A DNA stretch of 64,000 nt from positions 1 to 64,000 of the forward strand of contig NZ_JAAGPI010000001.1 in assembly GCF_017104715.1 (NCBI RefSeq), read 5' to 3'. Below, in pieces: positions 54,393-62,755 of the stretch. The stretch comes from Burkholderia sp. Ac-20365 (lineage in GTDB: Bacteria > Pseudomonadota > Gammaproteobacteria > Burkholderiales > Burkholderiaceae). The stretch's first letter is position 1. Each line of letters begins with the position of its first letter. Position numbers and translations under genes: made by a program. The notes below the pieces were generated by a model. That model was not told where the DNA came from. It was given only the letters and a program-made list of their open reading frames with translations, and did not search any database.

Positions 54393-55052
54393 TATGCGAG
54401 GTTCTCCTTTTTCTACAAAGCCATATCTATTCTGGAGTCGATTTCACGATGTTGCAGAAGCCGGGATGGTTCGCTACGTTACTGGTCGACATTCTTAAGC
54501 CGCCGCGAAGACGACATCGATATTACCGGGTTAGTCGCCGCTTCCCCCATTGCGCGGGTATGAGTGAATATACCTAAGTATGTTTAAGCGAGGAATGTTG
54601 ACGAGTGTGCGTCATCAACGGCATTAGTGTGACCGTGATTTTCGACCGGAAAAGTGAGGTTATGCTGCATCCAGCACGGAAGATATGTGATGTGCGAAAG
54701 GCTTTTTTGTTCTCAATCGCCAGGACGCAGGCGAGGAAATCGATTGAATCGTTTCGTTACTCGGTAACGAAGTGATGTTGCTGCCTGACCACTCCGTTGC
54801 TTCTATTGAGCATGCCTCGGCCGGGGTAATACCCCTAGAAAGAACGTGCCGAAGTGACGCCGTAGGGTGCGAGGCCTTCGTGCCAAGTCATCAATAACGT
54901 GATGGTGCCCTGGATGGCATTACACATCTGAGGTGCCGGCGGTGCATCTGATGCTGGACAGACCATACGAGGTGAGGCAGCATCGGGCGTGGATGGCGGT
55001 ATCGTTGAAAACGTACAGACGCATCATGTTTTTTGTCCTGTGAGTCGAATCT
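54393..55052. other. Intergenic region with two repeated palindromes
   Basis: No secure gene. TATACCTAAGTATGTTT (54569-54585) is the reverse-orientation ATAC-N4-GTAT box. TTCGTTAC-TCG-GTAACGAA (54753-54771) is a perfect 8+3+8 copy of the CGTTAC palindrome. A possible 35-codon minus frame (MMRLYVFNDTAIHARC from 55028) with AGGA upstream is too short to trust. DedA-rhodanese starts downstream. Confidence 0.5.
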
Positions 55053-56063
55053 ATGCTTCGAGAATTGATCGTTGAGTACGGTTGTCCGCTAGTTGTTGCT
55101 AACGTACTTCTCGAGGCTCTCGGCTTGCCGGTTCCCGCAATGCCGACGCTCATCCTGACTGGTGCGATCATCGCGTCGATGGGGATGGATGGTGACGCCT
55201 GGGTGATGAGATTGTCCCTATTCAATGTGGTCCTGGTGGCGGCAATATCGGCTTTGTTGGGCGATTTGTTATGGTTCTGGTTAGGACGGCGTTACGGGCG
55301 CCGCGTCCTCGGCTTTCTTTGCAGCATTTCTATCTCACGAGACACATGTGTCAATCGGAGTGGAGAGGTATTTGGACGATTTGGCGTTCGCATTCTGACC
55401 GTGACCAAGTTCGTACCGGGTCTATCTACACTCGCTGTACCCGTTGCCGGAGCGAGTGGCGTGCCCCTCATCAATTTCCTCTTCTACGATTTCATCGGGG
55501 CCGCGCTTTGGGCGGCGGCAGGGGTGGCACTCGGATCGTTTTTCGCTGACGCGGTCGACACAATGCTCGACCTCTTGGACTGGTTTGGATGGGGTGCAGC
55601 CTTTGTGATCGCGCTCTTTTTGATTATTTACATTGGCGTTCGTTGGCGACATAGGGTGAGATTGCTGCGTCGTCTGCGCATGCCCCGGGTTGATGCTTTG
55701 CAGCTGGATGCTTTGTTATCGCAAGATCCGCCACCTTTGATCATCGATGCGCGACGAGGACTGCTACTGCAAAGGGATCCTGTCCGAATTCCGGGCGCGA
55801 TTGTGCTCGATGAATCTTCGTCGCTAGTGATACTTGACGGCATCGATCGGAGTAGGAAATTTGTCGTCTATTGTGACTGCCCAAACGAAGTGAGTGCTTC
55901 ATTGGTGGCGGAGAAAATGAAAAGAAAAGGATATCCAGATGTGTTTCCGCTCGTCGGAGGACTCGCTGCGTGGCGGGGGGCTGGTTTCGCTATTGAGCCT
56001 CTCCCTCTCAATTCTGCAGCGCAAGAAGCAGCAGCCCGGATCCAGCACGCATCTACGCAGTAA
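55053..56063 (+). CDS. DedA-family membrane protein fused to a rhodanese domain
   Basis: 336 residues from ATG 55053. Residues 1-205 are a DedA/VTT membrane domain: EALGLPVPAMPTLILTGAII, DLLWFWLGRRYGRRVLGFLC, GEVFGRFGVRILTVTKFVPGLSTLAVPVAG (about 105-135) and three further helices. Residues about 220-320 form a rhodanese domain with candidate active-site Cys in FVVYCDCPNEVSASLVAEKM. DedA proteins influence lipid flipping and proton-motive force. The rhodanese could handle sulfane sulfur at the inner face of the membrane. Such fusions are known in proteobacteria; their function is not established. Monocistronic. Confidence 0.87.
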   Translation: MLRELIVEYGCPLVVANVLLEALGLPVPAMPTLILTGAIIASMGMDGDAWVMRLSLFNVVLVAAISALLGDLLWFWLGRRYGRRVLGFLCSISISRDTCVNRSGEVFGRFGVRILTVTKFVPGLSTLAVPVAGASGVPLINFLFYDFIGAALWAAAGVALGSFFADAVDTMLDLLDWFGWGAAFVIALFLIIYIGVRWRHRVRLLRRLRMPRVDALQLDALLSQDPPPLIIDARRGLLLQRDPVRIPGAIVLDESSSLVILDGIDRSRKFVVYCDCPNEVSASLVAEKMKRKGYPDVFPLVGGLAAWRGAGFAIEPLPLNSAAQEAAARIQHASTQ

Positions 56064-56327
56064 GACAAAAAGTTATTTTGCCCAGGCTATCGACAGACTA
56101 AGTTGTCGGCCTTACCAATAGCACTACGGAGCGGCCGGAAAGTTTCAGTTTGAGACTTAGGATGACTTTGCGTCTATACCGCAGAAACATGCCGTTGCTG
56201 TGGACAAGAACACTGAATCGGAATTGTAAGCGACGTTCCGACTTTGCAAAGAATGCCGCGGGTCGCAAACAAGAGTCTATACAGTTCGAAGCTTTTCGGC
56301 ATGGATCATCAATCTACCGAAACTACA

Positions 56328-57026
56328 TCAAAGTAGGCCAATGAGCAGCGCTATGCCGATGGAGCAAAGGAATAGCCCTATCGCTCGTTTTGTGGACACG
56401 AACCTTGGTTTCTCAACGCACAGCGGGAGAGACTGTATTCCCGTTATCATCGGCTTAATCAAGTTCTGTCGCTTCACGGTCCAGTAGATGGCAACAACGG
56501 CAATATGAATCGCGACAAACAAGGTCAGGACATTAAATAGTATTCCGTGCACGAAAACCAACGTATTCGTCGTATCACCGGAAAAAATCGCAAACAGCGG
56601 TCCAACGCGAACGACGTCGTTGCTCACAAACAGACCTGTTAATACCTGCATCCAGAGCACTACGATTAACGCAACCACCATCCATCCGCCGGCAGGGGTG
56701 TGTCCGATATGTTTTTCGCAGGTTTGCGAAAAGAGGTCGCGAATGTATGCGAAGGCGATCGAAGGACGCACTATAAACCGTCGGAAGCGGGCGGTATCGC
56801 TACCCCAAAAGCCCCACATAGTCCGGAAGCACAATAGCGTAAGAATAATTCTTCCGATATAAACGTGATAAGTCATCCAGTTGTATCGGGAAGTTAAATA
56901 CGCCGCGATGACGAGAACAAGAAGTAGCCAATGAAAGATTCTCACCGGCCAGTCCCAAACTCGTACTGCCTCTTGATGTAGCCCGCAGGACCGCGATGTT
57001 GCTTCTTTATTCACAAAGAAATTCAT
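56328..57026 (-). CDS. Cytochrome b561-like diheme membrane protein (Ni/Fe-hydrogenase b-type)
   Basis: 232 residues from ATG 57026. The family signature is intact: VRVWDWPVRIFHWLLLVLV with a heme His, HVYIGRIILTLLCFRTMWGFWGS with a second His and the R-x-x-W-G-F, then HTPAGGWMVVALIVV and a late HIAVVAIYW His. Four helices are evident plus an extra C-terminal helix. Such proteins shuttle electrons between quinone and a soluble partner such as cytochrome c. HiPIP and CcsB genes nearby make an electron-transfer role plausible. About 260 bp separates it from the DedA gene. Confidence 0.85.
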   Translation of the reverse strand: MNFFVNKEATSRSCGLHQEAVRVWDWPVRIFHWLLLVLVIAAYLTSRYNWMTYHVYIGRIILTLLCFRTMWGFWGSDTARFRRFIVRPSIAFAYIRDLFSQTCEKHIGHTPAGGWMVVALIVVLWMQVLTGLFVSNDVVRVGPLFAIFSGDTTNTLVFVHGILFNVLTLFVAIHIAVVAIYWTVKRQNLIKPMITGIQSLPLCVEKPRFVSTKRAIGLFLCSIGIALLIGLL

Positions 57027-57813
57027 GCGTAGTACAGACTGGTTAGTATGATTTTGGTTCAGTACGGTCTTACCTAACCGTCATCGATTGAGATAACAGA
57101 GCGGTTTCACTATGCTGAAGTCATGTGCTGAGGTACCTCGTGCGTGGCGTGCTGGGAATTGGGTCTCAGCTCGACTCGTATGTGAACAGACCCTACCTTC
57201 TGAGATTTCAATCAATTCGAATTCCGGCGTCGATCAAGCCTACCACCGATTGCATCACATCCAACTGATTAGCATGCGCGTTCGAGTAGAGGATCATTCT
57301 TCCCTTCTTGATTTTCCTTTGAAGACTTCGATCAATGACAAGGTGCATTGGAGGTTTGACGACGTATTCCCCGAGCACGTGGTCGCTGTTGGACTCAATT
57401 GCGTTCTGCGGACGCGTCGTTCGGTACCTGACGACGACTTGGTGGTGCTCACTGACACGCAGAACATGCGTCGCCGTTGCTACATGGGACGTACCTGTAA
57501 TCCTCCGGCGCGTTAAAGGATTACAACAACGGTCGCGTGTGCGAGGAACGTGAAGACGTCGTGTAGACACCTTTACGATCCGCTGAGTGTACTACAGGCC
57601 TACGGTCGAATTGAGCTGACTATCCATTCTGCAGCGCTGACTACGAGCATCAGGATCCTTTCTATGCCCGGTCGAACCGGGGATAGTGCTTAGAAACATA
57701 TACCGACGGATGCGCAAACGATACCGATTGGAGGTTGTCCACCAGATTGTAGCTCGCTAATATCCCTCTCAAGCGTTAACCGATTCTTGGCCGATCGACA
57801 ATGAAGGTGTCAA
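57027..57813. other. Stretch without confident genes
   Basis: Overlapping frames at 57112-57516 (plus) and 57208-57570 (minus) are of similar length and neither shows a family signature, so I assign neither. Nothing else was recognised. Confidence 0.4.
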
Positions 57814-58251
57814 ATGAATCTAGAAGCTAGCGAAGATATTGTTGAGCGAGCGCTGCTGTCGTTGTTGACTCCAAAAGCACCGCCTATTCTTGAAGGAAAG
57901 TTTGTTAGAAAGAAGAAATTCCGGAAAACAAAAGGACGCGTTAGTCAATCGGAAAGTGAAACGATCGCGAACGAACTGATGCCTGCTCGAATCTCAATAG
58001 TCGAGCGCCTCTCATCTGTGACGCTTAGTATCTGTTGGAGTGACGCAACGTCCGGGCACTTTGCCGAACAGGTGTGGAGGATGGGGCTTGCGCACGCACG
58101 GTCGTTCTGCGCGCTGAGTGGCATGCCGATCGGAATCGGCGATTCCGTATTGCGGCCGTGGGTGTGCGAGACTCGCACACCGGCAAATAGTCATCGAATG
58201 ATCCTCGCCTCTTCTGTTGGCATGTCGTTCCCGCGACGAACAGGACAGTAA
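57814..58251 (+). CDS. DUF3331 family protein, copy C
   Basis: 145 residues from ATG 57814, with GAAGG upstream. The N-terminal 50 residues are Lys/Glu-rich (KFVRKKKFRKTKGRVSQSES). The DUF3331 core follows: LSICWSDATSGHFAEQVWRMG, SFCALSGMPIGIGDSVLRP and HRMILASSVG. Compared with copies A and B the core spacing is the same, so all three are one family. No signal peptide. Function unknown. Confidence 0.75.
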   Translation: MNLEASEDIVERALLSLLTPKAPPILEGKFVRKKKFRKTKGRVSQSESETIANELMPARISIVERLSSVTLSICWSDATSGHFAEQVWRMGLAHARSFCALSGMPIGIGDSVLRPWVCETRTPANSHRMILASSVGMSFPRRTGQ

Positions 58252-58395
58252 GGTAAAAATTAAAAAAGCGTCTCTGAAGGGAAATCGGCAAAAAATGGAG
58301 TTGCAAGAACGCAATCAGTTGTGTTTCGCGGCAATGTCATGAGCCGCTAAGAGGCCTCAAGACAGGGGCTAAAGCCATAGAGCATCGGAGCATTT

Positions 58396-58857
58396 ATGCA
58401 TGGCATTCATCCGCGCAACGTAGAGAATCGACTGAAGTACGGACGCGACGAGGTTAATTTCACCTGCGATGGATCGTGGGGCGTTATTCGAAAATGGTTG
58501 TTTGCATTATTAAGGGTTGCGCGGCACGCGCTACCGATCTCTATTGCAGTATGGTCGATACTTGAACTACCGCTTGAGCTAATCCTGACGGAGTCTTCGG
58601 CAGAGCGTCTTGCTTCACTCATAGGGCGTGTGATTTGGGTCGCATTTGCCATCGGGACGACGTATCAGAAGCGGTTTGCGACCAATATATTCCTTTTCCT
58701 CTGCGCGGTCGGATCAGTAGTCGTAGCGCAGGCTTTACCAATGGCATATCAATCATCCGTAGTCGTGTTCAGTGTACTACTGATGGATCTTATCTTGAAG
58801 ACATCGACGCTGCTTGCTTCGTTGGTTTGCAGTCTCATTGGTTTGGAGCGTTACTGA
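58396..58857 (+). CDS. Hypothetical membrane protein
   Basis: 153 residues from ATG 58396. Three or four hydrophobic stretches (ALPISIAVWSILELPLELIL; LIGRVIWVAFAIG; IFLFLCAVGSVVVAQALPMA; STLLASLVCSLIGL) suggest an inner-membrane protein. I recognise no family. It lies about 280 bp before the HiPIP gene in the same direction. The reverse frame offers no better gene. Coding status is plausible because of its continuous hydrophobic pattern. Confidence 0.45.
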   Translation: MHGIHPRNVENRLKYGRDEVNFTCDGSWGVIRKWLFALLRVARHALPISIAVWSILELPLELILTESSAERLASLIGRVIWVAFAIGTTYQKRFATNIFLFLCAVGSVVVAQALPMAYQSSVVVFSVLLMDLILKTSTLLASLVCSLIGLERY

Positions 58858-59139
58858 TTTGTTGATGCTTGCGGAGCGAGAGGTCGGACCCGTTTTCGGA
58901 AAAATCACACCGTCTATGCGGCGGTATATCCCTGACATACCAGAGAAACATTGTTACGGATAGAACATCGCAATACCATGAATGGTGCGCGCTACAAGTC
59001 ATGTTCGCTGTGGTCGCTATCGAAAGATATCGCGACGAACTCTCGTGAGTACATTCGTCATGTTATTTACGATATGTTCAGTCTACTAAGTCTCCCGAAT
59101 AGCCAATATTGCGGGAAAAGCCAATCAAGGGGATTTTAA

Positions 59140-59451
59140 ATGATGTCGTGTCGCCGTAAGTTCGTGATGGAAAGCGTTATAGGCCTCACATCGATTGTAT
59201 TTCTGCCAGCGGTCGCGTATGCCGCGGCAGAGTTATCTGAGGCAGATCCAAGCGCGGAAGCGCTTGGCTATCGAACCGATGCAACGAAAGTGGACAAGAC
59301 CAAGTTTCCAAAGTACGCCATTGGCCAAGAGTGCGCTAACTGTCAGTTTTATCAGGGCAGTGCATCTACGAAGGTTGCTGCTTGTCCGCTCTTCACTGGG
59401 AAGACAGTGGAAGGAGGTGGTTGGTGTAACGGATATGTGAGGAGAGGGTAG
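59140..59451 (+). CDS. High-potential iron-sulfur protein (HiPIP)
   Basis: 103 residues from ATG 59140. A Tat-type signal is present: the twin arginine in SCRRKFVMESVIG followed by a hydrophobic stretch ending VAYAAA. The four cluster ligands are recognisable in CANCQFYQG, ACPLFTGK and GGWCNGYV, the standard C-x2-C, C, C arrangement of HiPIPs holding a 4Fe-4S cluster. HiPIPs carry single electrons in the periplasm, typically from a cytochrome bc1 or b-type complex to an oxidase or reaction centre. It lies about 200 bp before CcsB and 2.1 kb from the b561-like gene. Confidence 0.9.
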   Translation: MMSCRRKFVMESVIGLTSIVFLPAVAYAAAELSEADPSAEALGYRTDATKVDKTKFPKYAIGQECANCQFYQGSASTKVAACPLFTGKTVEGGGWCNGYVRRG

Positions 59452-59652
59452 TTCACGGTGACCGGGTGTGCGCATGAAAATGCGACTCCGACAGGGAATC
59501 GCTTGGTTCTGTCATCTCCGTCCACGCGCAGCAATAGTCGGTTAGATCGCGGCCGCTCAAGATGGCGTTGAAAATAAAATATCGATTCTATCAACACGGC
59601 GTACATTAGATTGCAGAGCGAGCGCAGTGTATTCACAAAAGTGAGGTTAGAA

Positions 59653-60858
59653 ATGGACGTGACATCTGGTGCTGCGCGTCGCTCGGCATCGCGTAGCAAG
59701 ACGGTAGCGATAGCGCCTTCTGTAGGTGTTAGAGTCTGGCAGCCGAGAGTCCCCCTGCAGAGCTTGCTCCTTGATCTCTTATTCGCTGGAGCGATTGTTT
59801 GCGGAGCTGTGTTCGCATTGGTTAAGTACCATGCGCACATGAGTTATTACGATCAGCTGGTTTTAATATTTACAATCCCTGGGTGCATCGTGCTGGGATC
59901 GTACTGGAAGCCGGCGCGCGCGTTGATGGTGAATATCGCCGCACTATCTCTATTAGCGATTCATCTTTACGGCGATGACGTGGGTCGCGCCGATCATGCC
60001 ATTTTTCTGAAGTATTTCTTGTCAAGCCAATCCTCGATCTTATGGATGAGCGCGCTATTTATGCTAGCGACGCTTTTTTACTGGCTTGGCATGCTGTCAC
60101 GCTCGTCTTCGGCGTGGGCGATCGCGTCGAAATTCACTTGGTGCGCGGTCTTGATGGGTTTCGTCGGGATGATGGTGCGATGGTACGAGTCCTATCTGAT
60201 CGGTCCCGACATTGGCCATATTCCTGTATCGAACCTTTACGAAGTCTTCATACTGTTCAATCTAATTACGGCTCTCTTCTATCTTTACTACGAGAAACAC
60301 TACAACACACGCGCACTTGGTGCCTTCGTCTTGCTCATTATCAGCGCCGCGGTCAGTTTTATGATGTGGTATTCGATAACCCGAGATGCGCAGCAAATCC
60401 AACCTCTCGTTCCCGCGCTTCAGAGTTGGTGGATGAAGATTCATGTTCCCGCTAATTTCATTGGATACGGTAGCTTTGCCCTGTCAGCGATGGTTGCCGT
60501 TGCCTACCTGATGAAAGATCGAGGCATCTTTGAAGACCGACTGCCCGCGCTCGAGGTTCTCGATGACGTTATGTACAAGTCGATATCCGTGGGTTTCGCT
60601 TTTTTTACGATTGCAACGATTCTCGGTGCGCTTTGGGCTGCAGAGGCGTGGGGCGGATATTGGAGTTGGGACCCGAAAGAAACATGGGCGTTGATCGTGT
60701 GGCTGAACTACGCGGTGTGGTTACATATGCGTCTAGTTAAAGGGCTTCGCGGAACACCAGCAGCATGGTGGGCGCTGACTGGCTTGGTAGTAACTACCTT
60801 TGCCTTCATTGGCGTCAACATGTTTCTTTCCGGGTTGCACAGCTACGGAAGACTTTAA
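59653..60858 (+). CDS. ccsB: Cytochrome c biogenesis protein CcsB/CcsA type (System II)
   Basis: 401 residues from ATG 59653, with GAGG 7 nt upstream; the GTG/ATG further up (59611) is rejected. Eight or more membrane helices surround the WWD heme-handling motif WGGYWSWDPKETWALIVW, with conserved His residues nearby (IHVPANFIGYG, LHSYGRL). The protein exports heme and attaches it to cytochromes c together with ResB/Ccs1. No resB gene is adjacent, which is unusual, so this may be an extra copy that works with the chromosomal partner. Confidence 0.87.
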   Translation: MDVTSGAARRSASRSKTVAIAPSVGVRVWQPRVPLQSLLLDLLFAGAIVCGAVFALVKYHAHMSYYDQLVLIFTIPGCIVLGSYWKPARALMVNIAALSLLAIHLYGDDVGRADHAIFLKYFLSSQSSILWMSALFMLATLFYWLGMLSRSSSAWAIASKFTWCAVLMGFVGMMVRWYESYLIGPDIGHIPVSNLYEVFILFNLITALFYLYYEKHYNTRALGAFVLLIISAAVSFMMWYSITRDAQQIQPLVPALQSWWMKIHVPANFIGYGSFALSAMVAVAYLMKDRGIFEDRLPALEVLDDVMYKSISVGFAFFTIATILGALWAAEAWGGYWSWDPKETWALIVWLNYAVWLHMRLVKGLRGTPAAWWALTGLVVTTFAFIGVNMFLSGLHSYGRL

Positions 60859-61531
60859 CGATTCTTTTACTGTTTCGTATCAGTATGGTCAGCCATTGCT
60901 CAGTCCGCGGACGCTACTCGAGAGGAAGTCTGTGTAGCCTGGGAACCCCACGTTGCTGCTATCAAACTCTGTTTCTCCCGGAGATGCAGCGGATACCTCG
61001 CCGCGCAGTGGACGGTGTCGAACGTGCCAGCAATGGCTAGTGGCCCCGAACACATAGTCGTAGCAAGAGGTGATGCAGGCGGCAATCTGGTAACACGGTT
61101 GACCGTAACAGGTCGCGACGGTGCCGCTGTCTGATTTATGCCTTGCATGGGTGACCAAGAGAATTCCCTAGGGCATCGAGTACGTTTATACGGAAATGCC
61201 TCCAGATATTTTTGTGAATGCGTGCGTGTACGACGCGCCAACCGTGCGTGTACTTAAGCAACACCCGTCGAATCACACGGCCTTGAGGAATTGTGGTGGA
61301 TCTAACGCCATCGCCGCGAACGATTTCATGCACGTTCTAGGAGGAAAGGAACGCTGAGGAACTGATTGACGCTTGGTTACCTATCGCAGTCCTGCGGTAC
61401 ATAAATTTCAGTGTATGACGAACCGGAGTCAGGATGCAACGTACGTGTCGCGCCATCGCACTATTTCGAAATGGCTTTTGTGCTGTCTGAGAGCGCATGC
61501 GGTCTCAGACGGCAATCAAGTGGAGTCTGAA
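60859..61531. other. Region with an open but startless frame after CcsB
   Basis: In the CcsB frame, directly after its stop, the sequence stays open to about 61133. It encodes a signal-like end (FVSVWSAIAQSADA) and a Cys-containing segment (EEVCVAWEPHVAAIKLCFS). No start codon exists for it, so it is either a remnant or depends on an unrecognised event. The remaining 400 bp to the RND genes shows nothing recognisable. Confidence 0.3.
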
Positions 61532-62710
61532 ATGTCTTTCAAGCATAAGCTGCTTGCGGCCAGCGTGATCTCGCTGGTCGTCGTTGGGGTCGCCGCGTTG
61601 GTCTATCGTGAGTATGGCGGGAGTGTCCTCGCAGAGGCTGCAGCCGCGGTTGCACCGTCATTGGCGGACGTCGATGTGGCGACTGTGATTACGGAATCGA
61701 TCACCGACTATCAAAGCTATTCGGGCCGCATGGAGGCCGTCCACGATGTGGAGATCCGGCCTCTCGTTTCTGGAACAATTGTCGCCGTTCACTTCCGGGA
61801 TGGAGCGACGGTCAAGAAGGGAGACCAACTCTTCACGATAGACCCGCGCCCGTATCAGGCGGAGGTCGACCGATGGGTAGCACAACTTGCTTCGGCCGAG
61901 TCACGCAGTGGCTATGCAACGACGGACTGGGCTCGCGCGCAACGGCTTCTGTCTGACAATGCCATCGCTAAGCGCGATTATGACCAGGCTCAGAACGCGA
62001 ATCGTGAGGCGGCGGCAGCGGTGAAGGCTGCTAAAGCGGCGCTGGAGGCAGCGCAGATTAATCTGGGCTACACATCCATTACAGCACCTGTTTCTGGGCG
62101 AGTTTCCCGGGCAGAACTGACTGTCGGCAACATCGTTTCGAGCGGTGCGAACGCACCTGTGCTGACAACGCTAGTTTCAACTTCACCCATCTACGCGTCA
62201 TTCGACGTGGACGAGCAGACATATCTGCGTTTTCTCAGTCGGGATTCCAAGATGACGGTGCCGGTCTGGGTCGGACTCGCTAACGAGACGGGCTATTCAC
62301 GGCAGGGGTTGATCGATTCCGTTGACAATCGGCTTGACACGAGTTCTGGGACGATTCGCGTGCGAGCGCGATTTGAGAATGTAGACGGCGTGCTGGTGCC
62401 GGGACTTTACGTCCGGGCGCGCGTTGGTGGTGGCGCGCCGCATCAAGCCGTGCTGGTCAGCGATGCCGCTATTCAGACGGACCAGGACAAGAAGTTTGTG
62501 CTGCTGGTCGACAAGAAAAACAAGATCCAGTACCGCGAGGTTAAGCTGGGTGACCAGCATCAGAGCCTGCGCGTTATCAACGATGGACTGAAAGCCGGCG
62601 ACCGCATCGTTGTAAACGGCATACAACGGGTCCGGCCGGGCGATCCCGTCAAGCCTAACCCTGTACAGATGCCGGGCGACGCAACTCCTGTGAGGGGCGC
62701 TGCTTCCTGA
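61532..62710 (+). CDS. RND efflux periplasmic adaptor (membrane fusion) protein, MexA/AcrA-like
   Basis: 392 residues from ATG 61532, with GGAG 7 nt upstream; the open frame reaches to 61373 but without support. An N-terminal anchor helix (LLAASVISLVVVGVAALVY) is followed by lipoyl-type (VEIRPLVSGTIVAVHFRDGATVKKGDQLF), hairpin (Ala-rich REAAAAVKAAKAALEAAQI) and beta-barrel domains. It bridges the inner-membrane pump and an outer-membrane channel. The pump gene follows 45 bp later. A regulator is not seen next to it inside the window. Confidence 0.9.
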   Translation: MSFKHKLLAASVISLVVVGVAALVYREYGGSVLAEAAAAVAPSLADVDVATVITESITDYQSYSGRMEAVHDVEIRPLVSGTIVAVHFRDGATVKKGDQLFTIDPRPYQAEVDRWVAQLASAESRSGYATTDWARAQRLLSDNAIAKRDYDQAQNANREAAAAVKAAKAALEAAQINLGYTSITAPVSGRVSRAELTVGNIVSSGANAPVLTTLVSTSPIYASFDVDEQTYLRFLSRDSKMTVPVWVGLANETGYSRQGLIDSVDNRLDTSSGTIRVRARFENVDGVLVPGLYVRARVGGGAPHQAVLVSDAAIQTDQDKKFVLLVDKKNKIQYREVKLGDQHQSLRVINDGLKAGDRIVVNGIQRVRPGDPVKPNPVQMPGDATPVRGAAS

Positions 62711-62755
62711 GTGCACCCGCCTCATCATGCCCTTCGCGCTTAGCCAGAGATTGCT

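Noticed and set aside
54942..55028. 35-codon minus-strand peptide upstream of DedA
   Set aside because: Has an AGGA before the ATG but is too short and without relatives I know to call a gene.
57112..57570. Two overlapping frames on opposite strands, 134 and 120 codons
   Set aside because: Neither shows a known family, a good ribosome site or coherent composition, and they exclude each other.
58951..59139. Short frame directly upstream of the HiPIP gene
   Set aside because: 62 codons, no features, weak start; probably leader DNA of the HiPIP gene.
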